A DNA stretch of 64,000 bases from UBA1431 sp049324235 (GCA_049324235.1 JBMOLJ010000062.1:1-64000); one strand, 5' to 3'. Shown: positions 15,136 through 24,390, numbered from the stretch's first letter. Notes: a model not told the origin generated them from the sequence alone. Program-made: numbers and translations.

Positions 15136-16626
15136 CTATTGAGACGGGACAAGTACGATAGCCCTTATCTTCATCCCGGACCACGAGCCGAGCCAGACCG
15201 TATCCCCGTCCCACCGGTCATGGATGAGAAAACCGTCCCGCTTGACCCCGTCGATCTTTGCAAGGAAATAATGCCTTTCTCCCTTATAATAGGGCGAATA
15301 GTTGCGGCTTACCCAGATATCCTCGTTGTGCTTGACGCCCAGACCCGTTAAAAAGGCGTCTGCCTGTCCTGCGTATTCCCGCTTGAGATTACTCCAGTCG
15401 GCCAGGCTTGCCTTATATCCGAATTCCTTTTTTACGCCGGCTTCAACATCCTCCGCTCCATATTTCCCGCTTGTCAGCTTGTATGTATAGGTAACATCCC
15501 CGGTATTGTGCCCGGATGTATTGTTGCTCGGCGTCGCAGTAGTATTGCCGGTACTGTTCCTGGGAGTCTGCGCCGCGGCAGGTGTTGCCGTCGCTGCCGC
15601 GGTGCTCTCGGAATCCTTTTTTTCAACCGTAAACCCGAAGATCATACTTGGCGAATCAAAGTTTACGGAAGCTAATGCCAATCCCGCCTGCGCATGTATG
15701 GCGCTCCCGTCGGCATTGATTGCACCCCATCCTTTGCCAGGCAGCGCCTTGTACCATTGATACACTTCATAGCTGCTGACATCGTTGATTTCGACCTTGT
15801 ATCCGATGACCGCCTGCTCAATGGATTTGACCGGCGATCCCATGAGCGGCAGTACGGCCGCATACTCAGATGGCAGTTCGCCGGGCCACGGCGGCAGCGG
15901 AACCATTTGGACCGTATGTTTTAACAGCGTAATTTCAACCGGCTTTACTCCGTCCGGGTCCACAAACACGTTTACTTCGTATAGCCCTTTTTGCAGTACA
16001 TACAGCCCGCTTGCCTGTCCCTTATTGTTAAACCCCGCGTTTACCAGCTCCTGCATGTATTTCTGTACATCCTCCCCTGTTGCATTCTTGAACGTGCACT
16101 TGAAGGCCCTGTCGTAGTCTGCAAGCTGCAACTCTGTCGCTGATACCGGTTCGGAATATTTATAAAACGGGATCATGCAGTCCAGTTCGGCGCTCACCGG
16201 CGCGGGCCATTCCCCCCTTGCCTTATCCAGCGTTACTTTGACATGCAACGCCTTATCCAGCGTACTATAGGACATTTCGATGTGGGTTGCGCCCTTGTTT
16301 GCCTCGTTGCCAAAAAGATACCATCCTTTTTCTTCCAGGGAACCAAGCCATTGTACATAATCATAAAGCTTTAATTGGTTGATTGCTGCGGCGCCGGTTG
16401 TCATATTGCCCGTTTCTTCTAAAGAAGTGTCCCCCAGCACTCCGGCGGGCAACGTGATGCTTTGACACAATTCTGAAAGCTCGCTTCCCCATCCTTGCAC
16501 AATGGCCGACGCAGACGGCGGCGGCTGCCCCGTTGATGCCGTCCCGTTATTATTGGGCCCGCATCCCGCGAGCAAAACCACGGACATTATGATATGCGCA
16601 ACCGCGCAGTATGCTTTTTTCAACAC
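15136..16626 (-). CDS. Lipoprotein of unknown function
   Basis: About 496 residues. The N terminus has a signal peptide with the lipobox LLAGC (cysteine near residue 22), so the protein is anchored outside the membrane. A linker rich in Thr, Ala, Pro and Asn (near 330-370) separates an N-terminal part with two similar-looking segments from a C-terminal domain. The region after the lipid anchor has repeated stretches of the form YxxYVQWLGSLEEKGWYLFG and YQWYKALPGKGWGAI, pointing to a duplicated fold. The GTG at 16626 is preferred because AAGGGGGG lies 8 bases before it; the frame opens at 16635. I do not recognise the family. Confidence 0.8.
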   Translation of the reverse strand: MLKKAYCAVAHIIMSVVLLAGCGPNNNGTASTGQPPPSASAIVQGWGSELSELCQSITLPAGVLGDTSLEETGNMTTGAAAINQLKLYDYVQWLGSLEEKGWYLFGNEANKGATHIEMSYSTLDKALHVKVTLDKARGEWPAPVSAELDCMIPFYKYSEPVSATELQLADYDRAFKCTFKNATGEDVQKYMQELVNAGFNNKGQASGLYVLQKGLYEVNVFVDPDGVKPVEITLLKHTVQMVPLPPWPGELPSEYAAVLPLMGSPVKSIEQAVIGYKVEINDVSSYEVYQWYKALPGKGWGAINADGSAIHAQAGLALASVNFDSPSMIFGFTVEKKDSESTAAATATPAAAQTPRNSTGNTTATPSNNTSGHNTGDVTYTYKLTSGKYGAEDVEAGVKKEFGYKASLADWSNLKREYAGQADAFLTGLGVKHNEDIWVSRNYSPYYKGERHYFLAKIDGVKRDGFLIHDRWDGDTVWLGSWSGMKIRAIVLVPSQ

Positions 16627-16743
16627 CTTTGCCACCCCCCTTATGAATCTATTTGTAATATTTTGTATTTAAAAGAAAAATACCTTTTTTAGTTGCTTTA
16701 ATCTATGGAAAAATTTCTCAGAATCAAAAAACTGTGACCGCAT

Positions 16744-16775
16744 ACGAAAACCCTCCGGCAAAACGGAAGGTTTTA
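16744..16775 (-). terminator. Terminator after the secreted Amidase_6 gene
   Basis: AAAACCcTCCG pairs with CGGAaGGTTTT with one mismatch; on the minus strand TTTT follows. It lies 50 bases downstream of the stop at 16825. Confidence 0.6.
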
Positions 16776-16824
16776 CGATTCATTCATGCGATTGTTCGGA
16801 AAACATCTGGGGACGCGGTGTTCC

Positions 16825-18003
16825 TTAATAATTCACCCGTATCAGATAAAACTTGATTTTGCTGTCGCTCCACCCCAGGTCCCACGGAACCCTGTACCTG
16901 TCGGTATTGTGGCAGTTCACCAGCGCGTAACCCCTTGAATCCGCCCCTGTAACAACGGAAACGTGCTTTACCTTTCCATTTTTCTGGTATGCAACAATGT
17001 CGCCCGGGAGAAGCTTATAGGATGCTTTGAGCACCTCGCTGTAAGAGCCGGACGCAATCAGCGAGCCCCTTCCGCTGTAGATTAGATAATCCTTGAATCC
17101 CTGGGCGTTCAGCCAGGCTCTGCTCCCGTCTTTTGCGTAGTTCCACGACCCCGTTTTCTTGAATCTTCCGCCCTCATGGAGCACTTGGGAAGCGTAGTTG
17201 GCGCAGTCTCCGCCCATCGAGTTATAGTTTTTGTACTTTTTGTTATAGCTGTAGCTGTTTTCTCCCGAATCGGCGGCGCCGCAGTAGGCGTCCGCATATT
17301 CGACGGCCTTTAGCCTGCGTTCATTCAAATCCAGGGATTCCGCGGCTTTCTGCGAAAGTATATATTCCCTGTTCTCTTGGGCGTCAATGTTTTCAAGATC
17401 CAGCGAATCGGCAAAGGGGTCGGTGTACCATTCCCTTGTTATCAGCCACGCTCTGTCACGCCGCTGAAAAACGATTTCATGATAGGTGCCTATCCGCAGC
17501 ATATTCCCCTCCTGCGGCCTGTCTTTATAGGCATACCTGTACTCGGTGGACGCAAGGAAATTTGCCGTTATCCTGTCACCTTTATGGTTGATCCATTTTT
17601 TCTGTATTTTTGCCGTAATATAGGTAAATGCGACTCCTTGCTTCTGCGCCCAGTTTTGAAGATACTTTGTCTTCTTCACCTCATGGTCATAGGCGTACAG
17701 GCCGTTTTGCACTTTTGTGTCATAGAATTTTTTGATGGTTTCAAGGTCGCCCTTTAAAAGGGAACTGTTTCGTACGGCAATAACGTCTTCAATGAGCGCC
17801 ATGACCGCCTGGTCGCTCATGCCGGGGGGTGCGGTTGCAGCGGGGGTGTCAGTCGTATCGGGTACGCCAGTAATGTTTGGTGTGGCCGATGCAGGCTTGG
17901 CGTCCGGTGACGGCGAAAAAAAGAGAAGCGAAAGGAGTATTGCCGCGGACAACAGCAGTACCATGATCAAAATGGTTTTTCTCAGTTTGACCACAAGGAA
18001 CAT
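16825..18003 (-). CDS. Membrane-anchored Amidase_6-domain protein
   Basis: 392 residues: an N-terminal membrane anchor (residues 9-30), a Pro/Thr/Ala-rich linker (31-62), an NTF2-like or alpha/beta middle region (65-205), and a C-terminal Amidase_6 papain-like domain with the cysteine in GGDCANYASQ near residue 267, the segment LPGDIVAYQ near 332 and histidine in VKHVSVV near 346. It is likely displayed outside the membrane. It shares the catalytic domain with the protein at 14441 and is separated from it by a lipoprotein gene. ATG at 18003 has TGAGG 10 bases upstream. Confidence 0.85.
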   Translation of the reverse strand: MFLVVKLRKTILIMVLLLSAAILLSLLFFSPSPDAKPASATPNITGVPDTTDTPAATAPPGMSDQAVMALIEDVIAVRNSSLLKGDLETIKKFYDTKVQNGLYAYDHEVKKTKYLQNWAQKQGVAFTYITAKIQKKWINHKGDRITANFLASTEYRYAYKDRPQEGNMLRIGTYHEIVFQRRDRAWLITREWYTDPFADSLDLENIDAQENREYILSQKAAESLDLNERRLKAVEYADAYCGAADSGENSYSYNKKYKNYNSMGGDCANYASQVLHEGGRFKKTGSWNYAKDGSRAWLNAQGFKDYLIYSGRGSLIASGSYSEVLKASYKLLPGDIVAYQKNGKVKHVSVVTGADSRGYALVNCHNTDRYRVPWDLGWSDSKIKFYLIRVNY

Positions 18004-18294
18004 TCAAACCAAACCTCAAGAGATTTTATTGATAGTCTATTATCGGAGAATGGGTTTTAGTCCTTATGCGAACGTATAAAAAATGAGGATATCATCCGTT
18101 CCAGCCTATGAAGTATTGCAAAAAAAGCCCTCGTTTAAGGGATTTTAAGATATTCCTTAATTGGTTAAGATGTCTTTGCGTATGCCCCAGCGGAAAACGG
18201 ACCGTATGCCCCGGCGTTCTTACGATCACCTGACGTAATCCCGGTTCGCCGCGAATAAGATATAGCAGTAATAATATCAAAAGGGGGTGCCCGC

Positions 18295-19254
18295 ATGGAA
18301 TTCGGATTGGCCCTTTCGGGGGGAGGCGCGCGGGGAGCGGCGCATGTGGGTATTTTAAAGGCCCTGCTTGAAGAAGGGCTCATGCCGTCTTATGTGGCAG
18401 GGACCAGCGCAGGCGCGATTGTAGGCGCGCTCTTTGCCTCAGGCTATACGCCTGAAGAGATCGAAGGCTTTTTTATAAGCCATGGGCATAAGGTGCTCGA
18501 CTATAATTTCCGCGGCCTTGCGGTTTTTGCCTTTAGCCTCATCACCCAAGGCCATGCAAAGGTAGACGGGCTGATAAGGGGCGCCAGGCTCGGTCGCCTG
18601 ATCAGGGATTTCTGCGCAGACAAGGGCGTTTTTGACATAAAGGACGTGCGCATACCCCTCGCAATCACCGCAGTCGACATCAACAATGGAAAACTCGTCC
18701 TTTTCGTATCCCGTATGCCGCAGTCAGGCCGTGACAAAAAGGCGCTCTACATCGACGATGCCGCGCTCTGGCAGGCCGTACGCGCCAGCACCGCCGTACC
18801 CGTGGTATTCAGGCCGGAAATGGTGGACGGCATGCGGCTGGTCGACGGCGGAGTGCGGAACAATGTGCCGGCGGACGTCCTCAGGAGCATGGGGGCGAAA
18901 AAGGTGCTCGCCGTAAACCTCGGGTATGCCGGCCAGCAAAAAAACGATGTGGACAATATCCTTGAAATAGGCGTACAGAGCATCGACATCATGTCCTACC
19001 AGATTTCGGAAACGCTCGTCCAGAATGCGGATTACCTCCTTCTGCCCGGGATTTTTGATGTCAGCTTACTCGAAGTTGAAAAGATCCCCCGCACCATCGA
19101 ACGGGGATACCGTGCCTGCAGGCAGCACATGCAGGAGATAAAAAAAGCGCTGAACCACGCATCAGGCACGGCTGATTTTGGGGCCGCGCCTGCGAACGTC
19201 GTTCCTTTCGGCAGCCTGAAAAGGCAGGATTTCCTGAAAACGAACAGGAAATAG
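18295..19254 (+). CDS. Patatin-like phospholipase (RssA/NTE type)
   Basis: 319-residue lipid acyl hydrolase. The oxyanion loop SGGGARGAAHVG is at residues 8-19, the nucleophilic serine in GTSAG near 36-40, and the catalytic aspartate in VDGGVRNNVPAD near 183. The Ser-Asp dyad is thus intact. GGGGGTG precedes the ATG. No signal peptide is present. It stands alone; the 290-base gap upstream holds only a weak hairpin (CCCTcgtttAAGGG near 18131). Confidence 0.92.
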   Translation: MEFGLALSGGGARGAAHVGILKALLEEGLMPSYVAGTSAGAIVGALFASGYTPEEIEGFFISHGHKVLDYNFRGLAVFAFSLITQGHAKVDGLIRGARLGRLIRDFCADKGVFDIKDVRIPLAITAVDINNGKLVLFVSRMPQSGRDKKALYIDDAALWQAVRASTAVPVVFRPEMVDGMRLVDGGVRNNVPADVLRSMGAKKVLAVNLGYAGQQKNDVDNILEIGVQSIDIMSYQISETLVQNADYLLLPGIFDVSLLEVEKIPRTIERGYRACRQHMQEIKKALNHASGTADFGAAPANVVPFGSLKRQDFLKTNRK

Positions 19255-19341
19255 CGGTCCGTGCAGGTTCATTATTTCTGCGCATGTTGCAGATAGCCGG
19301 ACGCATATATTTCAGGAAATGCTGCCTAAGGTCGTGATGCC

Positions 19342-20412
19342 ATGAAACCTGAATCATCCATCAGCGCGCGAAAAATAGCGGCCGTATATATCGGAACCGT
19401 TGTGGGCGCCGGATTTGCTTCCGGACAGGAGGTGCTCCAGTTTTTCAATGCGTTCGGAAGGGAAGGCATCCTGGGCTGCGCCGTTGCCACCGCATTGTTT
19501 TTCTTTTTCGGCTATTCCATTCTTCTTCTCGGAAGAAGCCTGAACGCGCGGTCCCACGTGGATATCGTCACGTTCACAAACGGCAGGCTGATAGGAACTT
19601 TTATTGATCTGGTGATTACCGTTTTTTTATTCGGCGGATTCGCAGTAATGATAGCGGGTGCGGGCGCCATTTCCGAAGAACAGTTTCATATTTCTTCCCT
19701 CTGGGGTACGGTTACGATGGCGCTGGCCGCGTTTTTAACAGTCTATACCGGTACGAAGGGGGTTCTAAACGCCAACAGCATAGCCGTTCCGTTTCTGCTT
19801 GTATCCGTTCTGTTCGTTTTTCTATACAGCCTTGCTACGAATCCCATCTCAGACAATGACATACATACATCAGCACAGTTAACAGGCGCGGCGCCCAACT
19901 GGATAACGGCCGCCATAAATTACGCGTCCTATAACCTCGTCATCGCAATAGCGGTCCTCGCGCCTTTGGGGGCAAAAACCGGGGATAAAAGCATGCTTTT
20001 GCGGGGCGCATTGATGGGAAGCGTCGGGCTTGGAGGAGGCATCCTCGGAATATATTTTTGCATATTTACAAACATCACGTCCGTTTCGGGCGTGGAGATC
20101 CCGATGATTGAAATCGTAAAAGGCATATTTCCCGTGTTCCGGCTGCTCTTTGCCTTTGTGCTGCTTGCCGCGGTGTATACGACAGCCGTAGGCAACCTGT
20201 ACGGATTCATTCGCAGAATAGGAGTGAAGACGGACAGTGGACTATCCAGGGCCTTAATAATGGCCGGTGTGACGGCAGCAGCTTTGGCCGTTGGGCAGTT
20301 CGGGTTTTCCAAAATGGTAAAGTACCTGTATCCCGCCATCGGTTACGGCGGGATACTCATGTTTATCGGAATCCTCTATGCGCGGGCGGCAAAACGGAGC
20401 TATTTCAAATAG
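19342..20412 (+). CDS. YkvI-family membrane transporter-like protein
   Basis: 356-residue integral membrane protein with about ten hydrophobic helices. The first helix carries YIGTVVGAGFASGQEVLQFF (residues 17-36), the mark of the YkvI family, which is distantly related to LeuT-fold amino acid transporters. The substrate is unknown. The upstream ribosome binding site is weak (AAGG 9 bases before the ATG). It follows the patatin gene by 88 bases on the same strand and may be read through from it. Confidence 0.85.
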   Translation: MKPESSISARKIAAVYIGTVVGAGFASGQEVLQFFNAFGREGILGCAVATALFFFFGYSILLLGRSLNARSHVDIVTFTNGRLIGTFIDLVITVFLFGGFAVMIAGAGAISEEQFHISSLWGTVTMALAAFLTVYTGTKGVLNANSIAVPFLLVSVLFVFLYSLATNPISDNDIHTSAQLTGAAPNWITAAINYASYNLVIAIAVLAPLGAKTGDKSMLLRGALMGSVGLGGGILGIYFCIFTNITSVSGVEIPMIEIVKGIFPVFRLLFAFVLLAAVYTTAVGNLYGFIRRIGVKTDSGLSRALIMAGVTAAALAVGQFGFSKMVKYLYPAIGYGGILMFIGILYARAAKRSYFK

Positions 20413-20416
20413 CGTG

Positions 20417-21400
20417 TCACGCAAAAGGCACTATTGCCTGCCCCGTTCTTTTGAATATCCTGTATATGCACAGGGTCAGCCACCCTGACGGCTCTTTCTT
20501 CTGTCCGAAATCCCAGCCTTTCATGACCTTATAGACTGACTCGGGGGTGAAGCATCCGTTTTCGTCCGCCTTTTCCCGGATGCAGTCCAGCATCCCGGCA
20601 AACCGCTTATCTTCGTGGACCCACGGGCATTTTGACAGCGCGTCGGCAACGCTGACGATGTCGTACCAGCAAAGGGGCGCTTTCAACTTGCGGAAATCGT
20701 TCCCCATATAGAATATATACGGGTGCTTGGTCAGGCTGTTCTCCCAAAGATCAAGGAGCGCCGCAGCTCCGGTTTGCGCCTGCGAACCGCCGCGCCACTT
20801 TCCGCTCTGCTGGAGCAGGTTGAGCATCTGCAGCGTCGCATACGGGCACGGGTCGTCCTTCCTGCCGGGGCCGCGGAATTTCCCCAGCTCGGGAGAAACG
20901 GCGCACGGCCAGCCGTTTTCCCTGACGAGCATGGCCAGACAGGCTATAGCGTTTTGGAGGAGGCTTTCATCGACGCCCAGCTTCAAAAGGGCGCCCAAAA
21001 CGACCGGCGCGTCGCACAAGGCCCAGGCCCATTGATTTTCTCCCGTACCTCCAAAATGTTTGGGAATGTTCATCAGAACCCGGGGGACGCCGTCTGGGTC
21101 CGTATAGCTGAGGATTGCTGACACTATTCGGGCAATCTGCGGCACCTTTACCGTGCAGCCGATGTCGGCCAGAAAAGAAAGCTTGTGCATGAGCAGCCCG
21201 GCGTTCTTATGGCTGGAGACGACGCTTATCTCCCATCCGTCCAATTCGCTCAAGAGTCCGGCAATCAGGGGATGATGCATGCAGGCTTCAAATAATTCCG
21301 GCATCCCCTGACCGTCCACGTTTTCCCCAAGAAGCTGCGCCCTTGCGGCAAATGCAACCCAGGGTTCTTTGTTCACCAGCCATTCTATCGGCGCGTTCAT
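20417..21400 (-). CDS. Unrecognised protein, probably an alpha/alpha-toroid (prenyltransferase-like) fold
   Basis: 327 residues from the second of two adjacent ATGs, which has AAGGAGG 6 bases upstream. The sequence alternates helices with aromatic- and Gly/Asp-rich turns (HFGGTGENQWAWALCDAPVVL near 117, FRGPGRKDDPCPYATLQMLNLLQQ near 170), which recalls the repeated helices of prenyltransferase/squalene-cyclase barrels. No catalytic DxDD or zinc motif was found, so enzymatic activity is not claimed. There is no signal peptide. It converges on the YkvI gene with only 4 bases between the stops. Confidence 0.65.
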   Translation of the reverse strand: MNAPIEWLVNKEPWVAFAARAQLLGENVDGQGMPELFEACMHHPLIAGLLSELDGWEISVVSSHKNAGLLMHKLSFLADIGCTVKVPQIARIVSAILSYTDPDGVPRVLMNIPKHFGGTGENQWAWALCDAPVVLGALLKLGVDESLLQNAIACLAMLVRENGWPCAVSPELGKFRGPGRKDDPCPYATLQMLNLLQQSGKWRGGSQAQTGAAALLDLWENSLTKHPYIFYMGNDFRKLKAPLCWYDIVSVADALSKCPWVHEDKRFAGMLDCIREKADENGCFTPESVYKVMKGWDFGQKKEPSGWLTLCIYRIFKRTGQAIVPFA

Positions 21401-21663
21401 CATCTTCCTCCTTATAAGGCTCGTTTAATCATGCAGAAAAAGCAGCGAAAGGACGGCTGCAAACAAAGCAATAGAAAGATCGGACACCGTACATCATTTC
21501 CTTCATGTTTTAGGGATAATATACCATAATTTGCGAGACAAAGGGTAAGCTTTTTTACCGTTTTACCATGTGAACGAAAGATGCTCCCGTATCTCCGCCA
21601 AAGCATGAATTGCCTGGTTTCTGAACAACCTATACATGCAGACACGACAAGGAGGCGGTTTTC

Positions 21664-21879
21664 TTGAAAAGATGGTGGGCAAGGAAGCATAAAACAAATG
21701 CCGAAGCATCACGCAGGAGCCTGAGCGAATACAGGCTGTCCGCCAAAATAGAAGAAAACATCGCCATGTTCAAAAATTTTTTAACGCAGTTTGGCGCGGA
21801 TATTTTCGGCTTGGGGAAAACGCGCGCCAGAGCATGCCCGATTTATGACGGCAGATCGGGCAGGACAAAGTTTTCATGA
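21664..21879 (+). pseudogene. Truncated N-terminus, possibly of a GerA-family germination protein
   Basis: A 71-codon frame starts at a TTG with a strong AGGAGG 9 bases upstream. Residues 1-50 are basic then read SLSEYRLSAKIEENIAMFKNFL, which resembles the N terminus of GerAA proteins (Leu/Ser-rich, then a helix of the type ENLxxFKxxF). After RARACPIYDG the frame stops, where a full GerAA would continue for 400 residues. A plus-one frame holds a further 35 coding-looking codons to 21959. The two genes that follow are small membrane proteins of germination-operon type. I read this as a decayed gerA remnant, with moderate doubt. Confidence 0.4.
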
Positions 21880-21960
21880 CATTGCCCGTTGATGTGGAAT
21901 GTGAAGTTCCCATCATCGAGAACGGGCTTATTAAAGAGCAACTGCCTGCAGGAGACTGAA

Positions 21961-22179
21961 ATGCTGGTAATCATCGTTATGACAATTGTATATCTGGTAT
22001 TCGTTCTAGCAGAACTAAAACCCAAGTATAACAATGACAAAAAAGTATTCTGGGTATACACCGTGATCCTGGGTTTTTCATACGCAGTATGGATGCTCTA
22101 TGGCTTAGGGGTGAACATCCCCAGCCCGGTCCATCCCATCACCGGATTAATCGATACGATTTTCAGAGTGAAAGGGTAA
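21961..22179 (+). CDS. 72-residue membrane protein of germination-operon type
   Basis: The ATG at 21961 has GCAGGAGA 7 bases upstream and gives a 72-residue protein with two hydrophobic helices (1-17 and 31-52) and the tail NIPSPVHPITGLIDTIF. Small proteins with two helices and an IPSP motif commonly accompany gerA-type operons in Clostridia as I recall. The longer reading from 21889 lacks a ribosome binding site. Gene ends 2 bases before the next frame. Confidence 0.6.
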   Translation: MLVIIVMTIVYLVFVLAELKPKYNNDKKVFWVYTVILGFSYAVWMLYGLGVNIPSPVHPITGLIDTIFRVKG

Positions 22180-22181
22180 AA

Positions 22182-22316
22182 ATCAACCAGTACTACGCCA
22201 TTCCCTTCCAGATTGTATTGCCTTTGATAATCTGGATTATAGCCGAGATTAAATCAAGGAAGGGAAAAAAGCGAAAGCCGAAACCCCGCCCTGAATTGCA
22301 AACTAAAGATGTATGA
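22182..22316 (+). CDS. 44-residue small membrane protein with no standard start codon
   Basis: The frame encodes INQYYAIPFQIVLPLIIW, a hydrophobic helix, then a basic proline/lysine-rich tail (KGKKRKPKPRP). It looks like a genuine protein end, but between the preceding stop (22177-22179) and the helix there is no ATG, GTG or TTG. An ATC at 22182 stands 5 bases after GAAAGGG, exactly where a start is expected. Either a rare ATC start is used or the start codon has mutated, in line with decay of the neighbouring gerA-like fragment. Confidence 0.45.
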   Translation: MNQYYAIPFQIVLPLIIWIIAEIKSRKGKKRKPKPRPELQTKDV

Positions 22317-22326
22317 ACCCGTTTTG

Positions 22327-23307
22327 CTAATAAATATTCGCTGTGTTATAGAAGCTCATGCCGTCCTTCCCGGACTGCTTGATTCCATACATCGCCTTGT
22401 CGGCCGCATGGATAAGCGCCTTTACCGAATCGGCATCGTCAGGATATACGGCAACACCTATGCTCGCCGAGATATTGATCCTGTTATTGTCTATAAAAAA
22501 CGTTTTTCTGATGATATTATTGATTTTGTTTGCCACGATCACAGCATCTTTTTCGCTGCGCATTCCCATCAGCGCCACCACGAATTCATCCCCGCCGATA
22601 CGCGCAACGATGTCGGTGGGCCTGCGGCCGTCATGCCGCGTATTGCTCCTGAGCCTTCCGGCCACCTGCTGGAGCAGCACGTCGCCGACCAAATGCCCGA
22701 AGGTATCATTTACATACTTGAACCCGTCCAGATCCAAAAACAACAGCACGAAACCTTTGCCCGAACCTTTTAATTCTTCTATGGCGGTTTCAAGTTCGCT
22801 TTCAAAAGCGCGCCTGTTCAATATGCCCGTCAGCGCATCGTATCTGGCCATGCGCATTGCGGCTTCTTCGGATTCCTTGATCTTCTGGTATCCCTGTTTT
22901 AATTCATTAATGTGTTCTTTGAGCCTGTGTTCGTTCCTTACCTGTTCGGTGACATCGCTGATCTGGAGAAAAGCAAAACCGACCTCGTCACCCACCAGGA
23001 TTGGTTCTGCCTTCATGTTCTGGCGTATTTCATGCGTTTTATTTTCAGGGAAGACAAAAGCCTTATGCAGCATACTCGAACAGAAACGGCTCTGCCCTGC
23101 GGAAATGACGTTGTCCAATATCCCCTGGTATCGAGGTTCACCAAACTTCGGGCACACATCGGACAATCTCCTATACATCGCGTCCTGCCTGGATACCTGG
23201 CTGAGCTTCTCCATTTCATTATTCCAAAAAACAATTCTTTGCGAAGCATCGGTAATAATGATGCCTATACCGGTTTTCTCCAGAGCCTGCCGTATCCATT
23301 CAAACAT
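22327..23307 (-). CDS. PAS-GGDEF diguanylate cyclase
   Basis: 326 residues. Residues 1-118 form a PAS sensor (GIGIIITDASQRIVFWNNEMEKLS), 120-150 a coiled coil (EHRLKEHINELKQGYQKIKESEE), and 155-320 a GGDEF domain with the active motif RIGGDEFV. An allosteric I-site RPTD lies five residues before GGDEF, so product inhibition is likely. The enzyme makes c-di-GMP. There are no membrane segments. Its start overlaps the CheC-like gene by 8 bases, so it is the third gene of the response regulator-CheC-cyclase unit. Confidence 0.93.
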   Translation of the reverse strand: MFEWIRQALEKTGIGIIITDASQRIVFWNNEMEKLSQVSRQDAMYRRLSDVCPKFGEPRYQGILDNVISAGQSRFCSSMLHKAFVFPENKTHEIRQNMKAEPILVGDEVGFAFLQISDVTEQVRNEHRLKEHINELKQGYQKIKESEEAAMRMARYDALTGILNRRAFESELETAIEELKGSGKGFVLLFLDLDGFKYVNDTFGHLVGDVLLQQVAGRLRSNTRHDGRRPTDIVARIGGDEFVVALMGMRSEKDAVIVANKINNIIRKTFFIDNNRINISASIGVAVYPDDADSVKALIHAADKAMYGIKQSGKDGMSFYNTANIY

Positions 23308-23926
23308 CGATATCCCTCAGCATATCGTCGATTTTATTTATGAGCATATCAAAGGACGACGCAGACAATACAATAAGTATCATGCCGCGCACCTGGCTCA
23401 TGGTCAGGAAAAATGAAGTGTAGAGCACCAGTACGTGCGAATCCGGCGGTATTATCCTTCTTTCGTCGAGCGAATCGATGGAGAAGTCCATATCAAACGC
23501 CGTGTATTCCAGCCGCACATCTAATAAGTTCCCAAATTCCCCTACGATGGCATTGAGGATTACATTGCATATTTCCTTTATAACGTCCGCGTCTTCGTTT
23601 GAAAGGCTTTCTTCAAAGCCGTAGGCCGGGTCATTCCCAAGGCACGCGTTTGCCAGGATGTTCGCTTTTTCCTGGGGGAAGATGACAAGTGCATTCCCAT
23701 TAAACTTTTTCCCAAAGGTAACCAAAGTCATGACTGACTTGTCGGTACCCAACAGATCTTCCTTCTTTAAACTCGCGGCATTTAACTGAGCGCCTTGTTT
23801 CAATTCCACTACGGGTACGGAAAGAATGATCTTCTGGTTCACCATTTCTGAAAGCAGGCTTGCCGAAAGCCCCATATTCACGTTTAATATTTCAGCCAGC
23901 GCATCTTTTTGCATCGGGGTGAGCAT
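23300..23926 (-). CDS. CheC-like phosphatase
   Basis: 208 residues with two CheC-type ExxN motifs: DALAEILNVNMG near residue 7-18 and DVIKEICNVILNAIVGEF near 114-131. CheC proteins dephosphorylate CheY-type response regulators, and this one sits directly after a CheY-like gene, overlapping it by 35 bases. GGAGGG lies 8 bases before the ATG at 23926. No chemotaxis or flagellar gene is nearby, so the pair probably acts on the cyclase that follows instead of a motor. That is inference from order. Confidence 0.8.
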   Translation of the reverse strand: MLTPMQKDALAEILNVNMGLSASLLSEMVNQKIILSVPVVELKQGAQLNAASLKKEDLLGTDKSVMTLVTFGKKFNGNALVIFPQEKANILANACLGNDPAYGFEESLSNEDADVIKEICNVILNAIVGEFGNLLDVRLEYTAFDMDFSIDSLDERRIIPPDSHVLVLYTSFFLTMSQVRGMILIVLSASSFDMLINKIDDMLRDIDV

Positions 23927-24290
23927 TGGTTTTTCCCTCCAGAATATTAATGAGAACCTGTCCGTTTTCATCGTTAAGGGGCTTGTTGATAAACGCAAGC
24001 ACGCCCATCTGCGCCATTTCTTCCTTTACCGCCTTTTGAATGTCCGAGGACACCACAATGATCCTGCTGCCCCTGTCAGCCTCGCGTATCATGCTTATCA
24101 TAGTCTCACCGCCAATCCCGGGCATCAGCAGGTCGGATATTACAAAGTCGGGTTTATGCTCCAGATACATTTCATAGCCCTCTTCACCGCTTGACGCCAT
24201 CAGGCATTCAATGTCAGGACATCTGTCCGTGATAAATTTCCTGGCAAACTGCCGGGCAAATCCCGAATCGTCAACAATCAGGACCCTCAT
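23892..24290 (-). CDS. CheY-like single-domain response regulator
   Basis: 132 residues, a receiver domain with the acidic pocket VDDSG (D7, D8), the phospho-acceptor D in VISDLLMPG near residue 54, the Ser/Thr position VVSSD near 82 and lysine in NKPL near 104. There is no output domain. It starts the unit RR-CheC-diguanylate cyclase; no histidine kinase is adjacent. Confidence 0.93.
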   Translation of the reverse strand: MRVLIVDDSGFARQFARKFITDRCPDIECLMASSGEEGYEMYLEHKPDFVISDLLMPGIGGETMISMIREADRGSRIIVVSSDIQKAVKEEMAQMGVLAFINKPLNDENGQVLINILEGKTNAHPDAKRCAG

Positions 24291-24390
24291 ACGTATTTCC
24301 CCTTTTTAAAATGATAGTATATTCTCATGTAACCAAAAATGCCGAGCCTGAATCTTCATTTTACAATAAATTCTAACTACCTGGCCGTAT

